Below, one piece after another: positions 55,350 to 64,000 of a stretch of DNA of 64,000 bases. Each line of letters starts with the position of its first letter. The stretch's first letter is position 1. Where the stretch lies: the NCBI GenBank assembly GCA_947503265.1, contig CANNDC010000004.1, positions 1 to 64,000 of the forward strand, in the 5' to 3' direction. The position numbers and the translations under genes were made by a program. The notes under the pieces were generated by a model, which was not told the origin of the DNA, ran no database searches, and was given only the letters and a program-made list of their open reading frames with translations. This DNA is from an uncultured Alteromonadaceae bacterium. Its GTDB lineage: Bacteria; Pseudomonadota; Gammaproteobacteria; Enterobacterales; Alteromonadaceae.

Positions 55350-57677
55350 TTGCTGAATACTATACACGCCAATTTGGATAAATGGGTTGTCAGTTTTGTG
55401 ACAACGGCAATTTCATCGTTGATATGGCCTGAACTACCTTCTCTCATATTACTTCCTTTTCTTATTGCACTAGCTTTAATCTTAGTATTTATATCGAAAT
55501 ACGTTCATTCGTTGAGCACCTATTTGTCGGGAGCTCTATGTGGTTTTGTATGGATTGCGAGTGTAGGTCATTGGTATCTCGAAAGGCAACTACCAAGAGA
55601 ACAAATACGACAAATCCATCAAATTACGGGAACAGTAGATAGTATAATACGAGAGAACAAACAAATAAGGTTTAATTTTGTCGTTGATAGTATCAATGAT
55701 GAAACGGTATTTTTTACGCCTCGTGTAAGATTATCGTGGAGACAAGCTGAGCTCACTATCAAAAAGGGAAATCGCCTTGCACTTAGCGTAGCGTTAAAAC
55801 CCATTCATGGGCTAGCCAATCAGGGTGGTTTTAACTATCAAAAATGGCTTATTTCAGAAAATATTGTTGCCACTGGCTATATCAAAGATTCGAATTCCAA
55901 CAGGATAGTTGAAGCCAGTACTGATATTCGCCAGCAATTAATTGATAAGCTTACTGCACTAAACCTAAGCCAGCACAAATGGATTGCCGCGCTCAGTCTA
56001 GGTGATCGCTCTCTTTTTACTGATCTAGACTGGCAAATAATTCAACGCACGGGAACGGCACATTTAGTCGCTATTTCCGGATTGCACTTAGGAATTGTGG
56101 CCTTTTGGTGCTACTTGATTTTTTCCGTTCTTTTGCGATTTGTGTTATTTGTTTTTCCAATGAGCCAACGTCATGACTTCAGGCGCGTCGCTCTGATCTT
56201 TGTGCTCTTATGTACGTTTGCCTACAGCAATATTGCAGGATTCAGTTTACCCACGGTTAGGGCTTGGATCATGTTAACTCTGGTGTCTATTTTGATTTGC
56301 TCACGAAACAATTGGAAGGTGAGTCATATCGCTTTGTATTCCCTATTCGTTATATTAATTGCTCATCCATTAAGCATTCTTGCCATGAGCTTTTGGTTAA
56401 GCTTTTTGGCTATTTTCTTCATTTGGTTTATTTGCTGGAGGTGGCCACTTGCTCAACGAGACATGCAGGATCAATCTTTAATCCGTGATTGCTGGCAAAA
56501 GTTTATATTCGGAGCAAGATTACAATTGGTCCTTGGATTGTTAATGATCCCAATCGTTGCCTGGCAGTTTTCTATGATTTCCACTTCAGCAACACTGGTT
56601 AACTTGATAGCGGTTCCCTTAGTATCGTTCGTTCTTGTTCCTTTATGCCTGTTAGGTATTATTTTTGTCTATTTAGAAATAAGTTATGCGAACGACGTGT
56701 TTGTTTTATGTGATGGCGTTTTGCAGCTTGCTATCGAGTATTTGACTTGGGTCAGTGAACGGCAATGGACTCGTATCCAGTTGCCCAATATACCGCTTAC
56801 CGCATGGGGGTTAGCCTTTATTGCCGTGGGTATGTGGTTTGTTCCGTATTTGCCATTCAAAAAACCACTGTTGCTAATATTACTATTGCCTCTAACAAGT
56901 TTCTTGTTCGAAAATAAAGAAAATAATTGGAAAATCAACATTTTAGACGTAGGTCAAGGGTTGTCGGTAGTAGTTATGCGTAACCAAAAAGCGGTTGTTT
57001 ATGACGTCGGAGGTGCATTTCCATCGGGATTTAACATGGCGGATGCCGTCATTTTGCCTTTCTTGAAATATCATGGAATCAAACAAGTCGATGTGCTGCT
57101 GATAAGCCACTTTGACAATGATCACGCGGGTAGTATGTCGTACCTGTCTGCCGCAATGCCAGTGGTAAAAGTGAGTTCTACTCGCGATAGTTGTCATTTT
57201 CCGTGGAAGCTAATATGGCAAGATTTACAGGTGCAAACGCTTTGGCCAAAAGAGTCCAGTCAGGTTTCAAACAATGATAGTTCATGTGTAATCCGTATTT
57301 CTGACAATAATTATTCGGTTTTATTGACGGGTGACATAAGTCGAAATATTGAAATGGAGTTAGTAAAAGAAGCGGGACATTTACTTAAATCAGATATTTT
57401 AATCGCGCCACATCATGGCAGTAACACCTCTTCATCTGCAGCATTTATACAGAAAGTTAATCCTAAATATGTGGTGTTTAGTACAGGCTACTTGAACCGT
57501 TGGAATTTCCCCAAACAAGAGGTTGTAAACCGATATGTTGCCAACTCGGATGCGTTATTGTATTCGACGGCAGATTCAGGCCAGGTTTCGTTTTTTATAT
57601 TAGAGAATGAAATTGCTGTTGAAACCTACCGTGAGCATACCCATCCTGTTTGGTATAATCGTTTTCTTGATCGATAA
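55350..57677 (+). CDS. comEC: ComEC/Rec2 family DNA internalisation protein
   Basis: A 775-aa inner-membrane protein. A short N-terminal membrane part and an OB-like DUF4131 domain (about 30-200) precede the ComEC competence core, which has the signature WIAALSLGDRSLF and RTGTAHLVAISGLHLGIV. The C-terminal metallo-beta-lactamase-like domain has VGQGLSVVV, ISHFDNDHAGSMSYL (metal ligands) and APHHGSNTSSS. It forms the channel for single-stranded DNA uptake in natural transformation. The start is TTG with GAGG and AAAGGA upstream. It precedes msbA by about 90 bp. Confidence 0.93.
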   Translation: MLNTIHANLDKWVVSFVTTAISSLIWPELPSLILLPFLIALALILVFISKYVHSLSTYLSGALCGFVWIASVGHWYLERQLPREQIRQIHQITGTVDSIIRENKQIRFNFVVDSINDETVFFTPRVRLSWRQAELTIKKGNRLALSVALKPIHGLANQGGFNYQKWLISENIVATGYIKDSNSNRIVEASTDIRQQLIDKLTALNLSQHKWIAALSLGDRSLFTDLDWQIIQRTGTAHLVAISGLHLGIVAFWCYLIFSVLLRFVLFVFPMSQRHDFRRVALIFVLLCTFAYSNIAGFSLPTVRAWIMLTLVSILICSRNNWKVSHIALYSLFVILIAHPLSILAMSFWLSFLAIFFIWFICWRWPLAQRDMQDQSLIRDCWQKFIFGARLQLVLGLLMIPIVAWQFSMISTSATLVNLIAVPLVSFVLVPLCLLGIIFVYLEISYANDVFVLCDGVLQLAIEYLTWVSERQWTRIQLPNIPLTAWGLAFIAVGMWFVPYLPFKKPLLLILLLPLTSFLFENKENNWKINILDVGQGLSVVVMRNQKAVVYDVGGAFPSGFNMADAVILPFLKYHGIKQVDVLLISHFDNDHAGSMSYLSAAMPVVKVSSTRDSCHFPWKLIWQDLQVQTLWPKESSQVSNNDSSCVIRISDNNYSVLLTGDISRNIEMELVKEAGHLLKSDILIAPHHGSNTSSSAAFIQKVNPKYVVFSTGYLNRWNFPKQEVVNRYVANSDALLYSTADSGQVSFFILENEIAVETYREHTHPVWYNRFLDR

Positions 57678-57767
57678 ATAATAATTTTAATTTAGCTTAT
57701 TGAAAGTTGGGGATTTTCTTCCCAGCAGTTACACTAACCATTAGAAATAAACAAAACTAGACATTAA

Positions 57768-59546
57768 ATGAATCCAAACCTGCCAACACAGTCTTTATTT
57801 AAGCGTTTTTCTAAATATTTAAAAGATTTTAAAGCCGCTTTCGCGGTGGCTATTGTAGGCATGATCGGTTATGCCTCGCTCGATGCTTGGATATTCTCAA
57901 AATTACAGCCTATTATTGATGAAAGTCTGGGTAGCCAAAACTATGAATTTTTAAAACTAGCCGCATTTTTTGTCGTTCCTATTTTTATCTTACGTGGCGT
58001 GTTTAATTTTATGGGAACCTATACGCTAGCGTGGATAGGTAATCGTGTTGTGATGAATATGCGTCAGCAACTATTCGAAAAATATATTCATCTGCCCGTT
58101 TCTTTTCACGATACACATTCTTCCGGCAAGCTCATCTCAAAGGTGATTTACGACACCGAGCAAGTTTCAGCCGCAGCCAGCAAAGCGCTTTTGACGCTAG
58201 TTAGAGAAGGTGCATTTGTAATTGGTCTACTAGTGGTTATGTTCTACAACTCTTGGCAACTATCCTTAGTGTTTTTGCTGATTGGTCCTGTGGTTGCAGT
58301 GATTGTATCTGTGGTGAGTAAGCGATTTAGAATAGTTAGTAAAAATATCCAAAAAGCCATGGGCAATTTAACCTCATCGGTTGAACAGGCATTAAAAGGC
58401 CATAAAGTTGTATTGATGTTTGGTGGTCAAGATATTGAAAAAAATCGTTTTCTAGAAAAGAACAACCATAATCGTCAGCAAAATATGAAATTGTTGGTGA
58501 CGCAAATATTGAGTGTTTCCTCTATTCAAGTTCTTGCATCTATTGCTTTGGCATTTGTGTTATACATCTCTAGCTTGCCGACTATGGCGGAACAGCTTAC
58601 ACCTGGCATATTTACTACAGTCGTTGTATGTATGACCATGTTACTCAAACCGTTAAAACAACTCACTACTGTAAACAGCGAATTTCAGCGTGGTATGGCA
58701 GCATGTATGAGTATTTTCGAAGTTCTTGATGAAGATATTGAACGAGATACGGGTGACAAACGAGTTGATAAGCTAAAAGGAAAAATTGAGTTAGATGATG
58801 TTAGTTTCACTTATCCCGATACCGCCAAACCAGCACTACAAAATATTAGCTTTGACGTAGATGCAGGCAAAACATGTGCCTTGGTAGGGCGTTCTGGTAG
58901 TGGAAAGTCAACTATTTCGAGCTTGCTCACGCGCTTTTACGATAATCAAGGTGGTGAAATCAGACTGGATGGCTTAGCTATAGATAAAATAAAACTCGCT
59001 GATTTGCGCAAGCAGTTTGCACTAGTGTCACAGAACGTTGTTTTATTTAACGATACCATTGCCAATAACATCGCTTATGCTTCTGAAAATGCCACCCGAG
59101 AAGAGGTAATTGAGGCAGCAAAAATTGCTCATGTTGAAGAATTTGTATCTATGCTTCCTGATGGCTATGAGACCATAATAGGTGAAAATGGCTCAAAATT
59201 GTCTGGTGGGCAGCGTCAACGTGTCGCCATAGCACGCGCCATCTTGCTGGATGCGCCTATTTTGATATTAGATGAAGCCACATCTGCGTTAGATGCTGAA
59301 TCTGAGCGGTTAATTCAAGATGCTCTACAAAAGCTGCAACGTAATCGAACTAGCATCGTCATTGCTCATCGCTTGTCGACTATTGAAAATGCTGACAATA
59401 TCCTGGTTATCGAACAGGGTAAAATTTTGGAGCAGGGCAGTCATACTGAACTCATGAGAGAGGATGGTGCTTATGCTCAATTGCACAAACTTGGCTTTAG
59501 TGAAGGCGAGACAGAACAAGTCGATGTTGATGGGAAGTTGCCGTAA
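57768..59546 (+). CDS. msbA: Lipid A export ATP-binding/permease MsbA
   Basis: A 592-aa half-transporter of usual length. The transmembrane domain (about 20-320) is followed by the nucleotide-binding domain. Walker A is VGRSGSGKST (near residue 375), the ABC signature is LSGGQRQRVAIARAIL, Walker B is ILILDEATSALD and the H-loop is IAHRLSTI. It flips lipid A-core across the inner membrane. Its stop is followed directly by the lpxK GTG, so the two are coupled. Confidence 0.96.
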   Translation: MNPNLPTQSLFKRFSKYLKDFKAAFAVAIVGMIGYASLDAWIFSKLQPIIDESLGSQNYEFLKLAAFFVVPIFILRGVFNFMGTYTLAWIGNRVVMNMRQQLFEKYIHLPVSFHDTHSSGKLISKVIYDTEQVSAAASKALLTLVREGAFVIGLLVVMFYNSWQLSLVFLLIGPVVAVIVSVVSKRFRIVSKNIQKAMGNLTSSVEQALKGHKVVLMFGGQDIEKNRFLEKNNHNRQQNMKLLVTQILSVSSIQVLASIALAFVLYISSLPTMAEQLTPGIFTTVVVCMTMLLKPLKQLTTVNSEFQRGMAACMSIFEVLDEDIERDTGDKRVDKLKGKIELDDVSFTYPDTAKPALQNISFDVDAGKTCALVGRSGSGKSTISSLLTRFYDNQGGEIRLDGLAIDKIKLADLRKQFALVSQNVVLFNDTIANNIAYASENATREEVIEAAKIAHVEEFVSMLPDGYETIIGENGSKLSGGQRQRVAIARAILLDAPILILDEATSALDAESERLIQDALQKLQRNRTSIVIAHRLSTIENADNILVIEQGKILEQGSHTELMREDGAYAQLHKLGFSEGETEQVDVDGKLP

Positions 59547-60548
59547 GTGAATCCTATTGAGACAATGTGGTTTAGTCGGTCCCTCGGCTATCGCTTATTA
59601 TCCATAGTATTTTTGCCTTTTACGATACTGTTTTGGTCTATTACTACTATTCGAAAATTCGCTTATCAATGTCATTTAAAAAAGTCAGTAAAGCTTCCTG
59701 TACCCGTCATTATTGTGGGGAATATCAGTGTCGGGGGGAATGGTAAAACGCCGTTAGTCGTCACTATAGTTGAATGGCTGAATGAAGCGGGTTACAAGCC
59801 CGGCGTGTTAAGCCGGGGGTATGGCGGGAAAACGCCTTATCCAGCGACTGTGACAAATGCTAGTTTGGCAAGCGAAGTGGGAGATGAGCCACTGCTATTG
59901 AAGCAGCGCTTATCCTGTCCTATTGTTGTTGATCCCATCAGGCCAAGAGGTGGGTTGCATCTAATAGAGCAGCATCAATGTGACATAATAGTTTGTGATG
60001 ATGGTCTTCAACACTATGCGCTAAGGAGAGATATCGAGATAGCCGTGGTCGATGGAGTCAGGTTGTTTGGCAATGGGTTTATGTTACCTATGGGGCCACT
60101 CAGAGAAAATCAAAGTCGGTTAGAAAGTGTCGATTTTGTTATTTTTAACGGACAGACCTCGGGTAAAAAACTCACAGCGCAATTAAACAAGCATACTATG
60201 GAATTGCAGCCCGCTGACTTTGTGAATTTGGCTAACCCATCTGATTCAAAACCCATTAAGGATATGACACAGCCAGCTACAGCGCTTGCAGGAATAGGCT
60301 ATCCACAACGTTTTTTTGACTTGTTAAAACAGCATGGCGTTAACTTAGAGCAAACCCTGAGTTTTGTTGACCATCACCAGTTCTCAGCAGAAGAAATTCC
60401 TACCGGTACTGTGCTAATGACAGAAAAAGATGCCGTTAAGTGCCAAAAATTCGCTCAATCGGATTGGTGGTATTTGCCAGTCAATGCGCAAATTTCAGGG
60501 CAATTTAAACAACATTTATTGGCAAAACTCGATAAACTAAACAAATAA
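59547..60548 (+). CDS. lpxK: Tetraacyldisaccharide 4'-kinase LpxK
   Basis: A 333-aa membrane-associated kinase that adds the 4'-phosphate to lipid IVA precursor. An N-terminal hydrophobic stretch (about 14-35) precedes the P-loop [16 protein letters not shown]. Other family segments are [48 protein letters not shown] and the late MTEKDAVKC. The GTG start immediately follows the msbA stop with no intergenic base. Confidence 0.96.
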   Translation: MNPIETMWFSRSLGYRLLSIVFLPFTILFWSITTIRKFAYQCHLKKSVKLPVPVIIVGNISVGGNGKTPLVVTIVEWLNEAGYKPGVLSRGYGGKTPYPATVTNASLASEVGDEPLLLKQRLSCPIVVDPIRPRGGLHLIEQHQCDIIVCDDGLQHYALRRDIEIAVVDGVRLFGNGFMLPMGPLRENQSRLESVDFVIFNGQTSGKKLTAQLNKHTMELQPADFVNLANPSDSKPIKDMTQPATALAGIGYPQRFFDLLKQHGVNLEQTLSFVDHHQFSAEEIPTGTVLMTEKDAVKCQKFAQSDWWYLPVNAQISGQFKQHLLAKLDKLNK

Positions 60549-60570
60549 TTCTCAAGGTAGTAAATTCACT

Positions 60571-60765
60571 ATGGCGTTTGATAAAAAATTATTAGAGATA
60601 TTGGCTTGTCCCGTTTGTAAGGGAAAGCTCAATTATCAGGCTAAGCAAAAAGAATTAGTTTGTCGTTTTGATAAACTTGCATATCCTATTCGAGAAAATA
60701 TTCCGGTTTTATTGGAGACTGAAGCGCGTGAACTTAGCTCAGAAGATCTCGAAAAAATTAATTAG
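60571..60765 (+). CDS. ycaR: Trm112 family protein (YcaR)
   Basis: A 64-aa small zinc-ribbon-like protein with [17 protein letters not shown] and a second partly preserved segment ([20 protein letters not shown]), as in YcaR. It occurs between lpxK and kdsB in most gammaproteobacteria; its exact role is not established. Confidence 0.93.
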   Translation: MAFDKKLLEILACPVCKGKLNYQAKQKELVCRFDKLAYPIRENIPVLLETEARELSSEDLEKIN

Positions 60766-60779
60766 GAGCCTTTTTTAAT

Positions 60780-61541
60780 ATGACGTTTACGGTTGTTATT
60801 CCGGCTAGGTATGCTTCTAGCCGATTTCCGGGAAAACCATTGGTAGAAATTCACGGTAAACCCATGGTGCAGCATGTTTATGAGCGCGCAACGGAAGCAG
60901 GTGCCGATAAAGTTATTGTTGCCACTGATGATCAACGCATAGCAGATGCCGTTGCCGGTTTTGGTGGTGTTTACTGTATGACGTCTGCCGATCACGAATC
61001 TGGAACTGAGCGGTTGGCCGAAGTGGTTGATTTGGAGAAAATTGCCGCAACCGACATTGTCGTCAATGTGCAAGGTGATGAACCCTTTATCCCAGCAAAA
61101 AATATTCAACAAGTCGCAAACAATTTATTTGAATATCAACAAGCACAAATGTCTACACTCGCGGTTAGAATTACCGATGTCGAAGAAGCATTTAACCCTA
61201 ATTCCGTTAAAGTAGTCGTGGACAAACAAGGCTTTGCTCTGTATTTCAGCCGATCAACTATTCCTTATGATCGTTCTCGATTTCTAAATTCAACAGATAT
61301 CAATGAAATTGGCGAGTTTTATCTTCGCCACATTGGCATTTATGCCTATCGTGCGGGTTTTATTAAGCAGTACGTTGAAATGACTCCCTCGAAACTGGAG
61401 CATATTGAGTCATTGGAGCAATTAAGAGTACTTTGGCATGGTGAAAAAATACATGTGGATGTTGCTCATGAGGCGCCGCCGGTCGGAATAGATACACCAG
61501 AAGATCTTACTCGATTGATAAAAATATTGGAGAATAAATAG
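60780..61541 (+). CDS. kdsB: 3-deoxy-manno-octulosonate cytidylyltransferase KdsB
   Basis: A 253-aa enzyme making CMP-Kdo from CTP and Kdo for LPS core. The family start [20 protein letters not shown] is intact, as are [30 protein letters not shown] and the final [19 protein letters not shown] lies about 10 nt upstream of the ATG. It belongs to the lpxK-ycaR-kdsB series and is followed by an SDR gene after 3 bp. Confidence 0.97.
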   Translation: MTFTVVIPARYASSRFPGKPLVEIHGKPMVQHVYERATEAGADKVIVATDDQRIADAVAGFGGVYCMTSADHESGTERLAEVVDLEKIAATDIVVNVQGDEPFIPAKNIQQVANNLFEYQQAQMSTLAVRITDVEEAFNPNSVKVVVDKQGFALYFSRSTIPYDRSRFLNSTDINEIGEFYLRHIGIYAYRAGFIKQYVEMTPSKLEHIESLEQLRVLWHGEKIHVDVAHEAPPVGIDTPEDLTRLIKILENK

Positions 61542-61544
61542 CGT

Positions 61545-62207
61545 ATGACTACTGTCGTAATTACGGGTGCAAATCGTGGAATTGGCCTTGAGTTAGTGAA
61601 GTATTATCGGTCTTTAAAATGTGAGGTTTATGCCCTTTGCAGAAACAGTTCTGACGAATTGAACAAATCTGGTGCCAAAGTGATTAAACGTGTTGATGTA
61701 GGTAACCCAGAATCGTTACCAGAAGCACTGCAACCACTGGGTGATGTCAAAATTGATTTGTTGATAAACAACGCAGGTGTATTGGGTGTTGAAAGTTTAG
61801 AGGAAATGGATAGCCGAACCCTTGAACATCAATTTGTTGTTAATGCTATGGGGCCGTTACTGGTCACTCAATTACTGCTGAAAAATCTTAAAGAGGGTGC
61901 AAAAGTAGCCCATATCACGAGTCGCATGGGGTCGATGGCTGACAACTCGTCTGGTGGTTATTATGGCTATAGGATGTCTAAGGCTGCTTTGAACGCGGCA
62001 GGCGTATCCATGGCGCAAGATTTGAAAAAGTCAGGTATTGCTGTGGCTTTGCTACACCCTGGTTACGTGCAAACTGAAATGGTTAACAACAGTGGTGATA
62101 TTTCAGCGGAAGTAGCAGCAAGCAGACTCGCGGAGCGGATCAAAGAATTGAATCTTGATAATACGGGACGTTTTTGGCACTCAAATGGCGAAGAACTACC
62201 TTGGTAG
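61545..62207 (+). CDS. SDR family oxidoreductase
   Basis: A 220-aa short-chain dehydrogenase. The cofactor motif is TGANRGIGLEL (residues 7-17), NNAG lies near residue 75, and the active-site pair is in YGYRMSKAALN. The length fits C-factor/sniffer-type SDRs. The substrate is unknown. It begins 3 bp after kdsB and ends 5 bp before modA, so it sits within a continuous plus-strand transcription unit. Confidence 0.9.
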   Translation: MTTVVITGANRGIGLELVKYYRSLKCEVYALCRNSSDELNKSGAKVIKRVDVGNPESLPEALQPLGDVKIDLLINNAGVLGVESLEEMDSRTLEHQFVVNAMGPLLVTQLLLKNLKEGAKVAHITSRMGSMADNSSGGYYGYRMSKAALNAAGVSMAQDLKKSGIAVALLHPGYVQTEMVNNSGDISAEVAASRLAERIKELNLDNTGRFWHSNGEELPW

Positions 62208-62212
62208 TGTGA

Positions 62213-62947
62213 GTGAAGAGTCTCCTTACCGGTTTTTTATTGCTGCAATTGCTTTTAAGTGCTATTGCAGCTGAAACCAACCGCAAAGTTCATATCGCAG
62301 TTGCGAGTAATTTTGCACATACGCTTAATCAATTAACGCCGTTGTTCGAGCAACAAACCGGCATTTCAGTCGTTGTCAGTGCCGGGTCAAGCGGCAAGTT
62401 ATATGCACAAATTGCCAATGGCGCACCTTATGATGTATTCCTATCCGCAGATAAACAAAGAGCAGAACGACTTGAAATCACTGGTTTAGCTGTCGTAAAT
62501 ACGCGTTTCACCTATGCAATTGGCAAGCTGGTGGTCTTTCACCCACATTTGCAACAATTTTCCCTCACCGATTTGAGTCACAACCATATTTCCAGAGTTG
62601 CCATTGCGAATCCCAAATTGGCTCCCTATGGTCTTGCAGCCAAACAAACGATGCAAAGTTTGAATGTGTGGGATATAGCGCAATTTCAACTTATTCGCGG
62701 GGAAAATGTAAGCCAAACACTGCAATTTGCCAGAACCGGCAATGTTGACCTCGCTTTTGTATCAAAGGCAGCCATGTTGGCATTGGATGAAACTCACTTT
62801 ACTGAAGTGCCTGTTTCCTTGTATGGGCCTATTGAACAACAGGCTGTGCAAGTCAGTCATCTTAAGGCAGCAGCTGATTTTCTGAACTTTTTGCAAAGTA
62901 AACAAGCCACTTCTATCATTCAACAGAATGGATATTTAACCCCATGA
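62213..62947 (+). CDS. modA: Molybdate ABC transporter substrate-binding protein ModA
   Basis: A 244-aa periplasmic protein. It has a signal peptide (cleavage near AIAAET) and then HIAVASNFAHTLNQLTPLFE, VVSAGSSGKLYAQI, GAPYDVFLSADKQRA, IANPKLAPYGLAA and DLAFVSKAAM, all typical of ModA. It captures molybdate or tungstate. The start is a GTG 5 bp after the SDR stop. The stop overlaps the modB ATG (ATGA). Confidence 0.95.
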   Translation: MKSLLTGFLLLQLLLSAIAAETNRKVHIAVASNFAHTLNQLTPLFEQQTGISVVVSAGSSGKLYAQIANGAPYDVFLSADKQRAERLEITGLAVVNTRFTYAIGKLVVFHPHLQQFSLTDLSHNHISRVAIANPKLAPYGLAAKQTMQSLNVWDIAQFQLIRGENVSQTLQFARTGNVDLAFVSKAAMLALDETHFTEVPVSLYGPIEQQAVQVSHLKAAADFLNFLQSKQATSIIQQNGYLTP

Positions 62948-63627
62948 TGTTAGCCGAAACTGAACTAGTCGCACTTTGGCTTACAATCCGATTGGCGTTT
63001 ATTTCAACGTTATTATTGTTGTTATTTGGTGCGCCTTTGGCTTGGTGGTTGGCCCATTCTAAATGGCGATTTAAGTTTATCATTGAATCTGCTATCGCCA
63101 TGCCATTGGTGCTACCTCCCACGGTATTGGGCTTTTATCTATTGTTATTAATGAGTCCAGATGGCGCTCTGGGTAGCATAAGTAGGTATTTGGGCTTAGG
63201 ACCGTTAGCATTTAGTTTTACCGGACTCGTTATTGGTTCCTGTATCTATTCGTTGCCCTTTGTTATCCAACCACTGCAAAATGCGTTTGCCAATATACAA
63301 AAACGACCTTTAGAGGTCGCAGCGACATTAGGGGCAGGGAAAATGGCCCGAATTCTTACTATTGTTTTGCCTTTGGCTAAACCCGGTATTATCACAGCGG
63401 CTGTATTGGGATTTGCCCATACCCTTGGTGAATTTGGTGTTGTGTTAATGATAGGCGGCAATATTCCAGGTCAAACCCAAGTGGTTTCTATTGCAATTTA
63501 CGATCATGTTGAATCAATGCAATACGCCCAAGCACATACACTGTCATTTACTCTGTTAGTTATGTCGTTTCTATTGTTAATTCTGGTTTACGGCACCAAT
63601 AAACACTTTAGATTGGGTGGAAAATGA
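62944..63627 (+). CDS. modB: Molybdate ABC transporter permease ModB
   Basis: A 227-aa inner-membrane permease with five to six hydrophobic segments. The EAA-type coupling loop is EVAATLGAGKMARILTIVLP. LGEFGVVLMIGGNIPGQTQ and YDHVESM are characteristic of ModB. It overlaps modA and modC by 4 bp each, so the three genes are translationally coupled. Confidence 0.96.
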   Translation: MMLAETELVALWLTIRLAFISTLLLLLFGAPLAWWLAHSKWRFKFIIESAIAMPLVLPPTVLGFYLLLLMSPDGALGSISRYLGLGPLAFSFTGLVIGSCIYSLPFVIQPLQNAFANIQKRPLEVAATLGAGKMARILTIVLPLAKPGIITAAVLGFAHTLGEFGVVLMIGGNIPGQTQVVSIAIYDHVESMQYAQAHTLSFTLLVMSFLLLILVYGTNKHFRLGGK

Positions 63628-64000
63628 CTTTAAAAGTAAAGTTTGAACGTCATTTTGAAGATCAATCTATTAGCTTTGATATAGCGCTTTCGACCCAGAA
63701 AATTACCGCCGTCTTTGGCCCTTCCGGTGTTGGCAAAACGACACTTTTATGCGTCATCGCAGGCCTTGACAACCCAACCAATAGTGAAGTGATTTTCGAT
63801 GGCGATATTTGGCAAAGTAGTAGTCAATTTGTCACAACTGAAAATCGGCACATCGGCTTTGTTTTTCAACAGCCTAGTATGTTTGAGCACCTGAACGTAG
63901 AACAAAATATTCACTACGGAATTAAACGGCGAAAGTTATCAATACAGACATTGCAACCGTATTTGAATGAATTGTATGAGATTTTAGGCTTAACGCCGTT
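63624..64000 (+). CDS. modC: Molybdate ABC transporter ATP-binding protein ModC (partial, cut by window end)
   Basis: The first 125 codons of the gene, with no stop before the window edge. Walker A FGPSGVGKTTLL is followed by VIAGLDNP, and the Q-loop is in HIGFVFQQPSMFEHLNVEQN, as in ModC. The ATPase domain and the C-terminal molybdate-binding (MOP) domain lie mostly outside. It overlaps modB by 4 bp. Confidence 0.93.
   Translation, partial: MTLKVKFERHFEDQSISFDIALSTQKITAVFGPSGVGKTTLLCVIAGLDNPTNSEVIFDGDIWQSSSQFVTTENRHIGFVFQQPSMFEHLNVEQNIHYGIKRRKLSIQTLQPYLNELYEILGLTP

Overview
The window looks like chromosomal DNA of a marine gammaproteobacterium of the Alteromonadales, most likely Alteromonadaceae (Paraglaciecola/Aliiglaciecola/Glaciecola-like). 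This is an inference from gene content and order: smc-zipA-ligA in a row, an ssrA/smpB/ratA/rnfH neighbourhood, divergent ppsR/ppsA, nlpI, cysZ, roxA, a comEC-msbA-lpxK-ycaR-kdsB series, a canonical ANDENYALAA tmRNA tag and AT-rich DNA. I cannot name the species. No IS element, prophage, CRISPR array, rRNA or tRNA was seen.

Region 1 (1-9152) is metabolic. It holds a VNG-repeat lipoprotein, a 3-hydroxyisobutyrate-dehydrogenase-like enzyme, a membrane-anchored FMN glutamate-synthase-family protein, and a sugar catabolic cluster. The cluster has a periplasmic isomerase/epimerase-like protein, a PAS-AraC regulator, a Gfo/Idh/MocA oxidoreductase, a second isomerase/epimerase and an MFS transporter.

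Region 2 (9153-16672) begins with a noncoding 14-bp tandem repeat array. A 1087-aa phosphorylase-kinase-alpha/beta-like GH15 protein, a coniferyl-type aldehyde dehydrogenase and two GH17 proteins without signal peptides follow. Glucan handling inside the cell is a reasonable inference.

Region 3 (16673-22682) is the most unusual. A double-glycine-leader, bacteriocin-like precursor lies on the minus strand, upstream of two small paralogous membrane proteins that may be immunity proteins. A copy of the 3' tail of the second GH17 gene between the two paralogs shows that this unit was duplicated. Divergent from the precursor is a secreted subtilase with nine C-terminal EGSVWGGGT repeats, preceded by a strong sigma-54 promoter match. 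An esterase and a lactonase-like lipoprotein follow.

Region 4 (22683-34173) carries tmRNA and smpB separated by a PEP-CTERM surface protein and an outer-membrane barrel. It continues with ratA-rnfH-lipoprotein, an YlqF-type GTPase, a YkgJ-type protein, a DUF2461 protein, and ppsR/ppsA.

Region 5 (34174-46501) has a PaaX-like regulator, ydiJ, roxA overlapping a class III nucleotide cyclase, cdd, nlpI followed at once by a metzincin-motif lipoprotein, a PAS-GGDEF-EAL protein, and an unrecognised protein with a cysteine-rich hydrophobic C-terminus that recalls halocin-C8-type precursors.

Region 6 (46502-64000) is housekeeping: cysZ, smc, zipA, ligA, comEC, msbA, lpxK, ycaR, kdsB and an SDR. It ends in modABC, with modC cut by the window edge.
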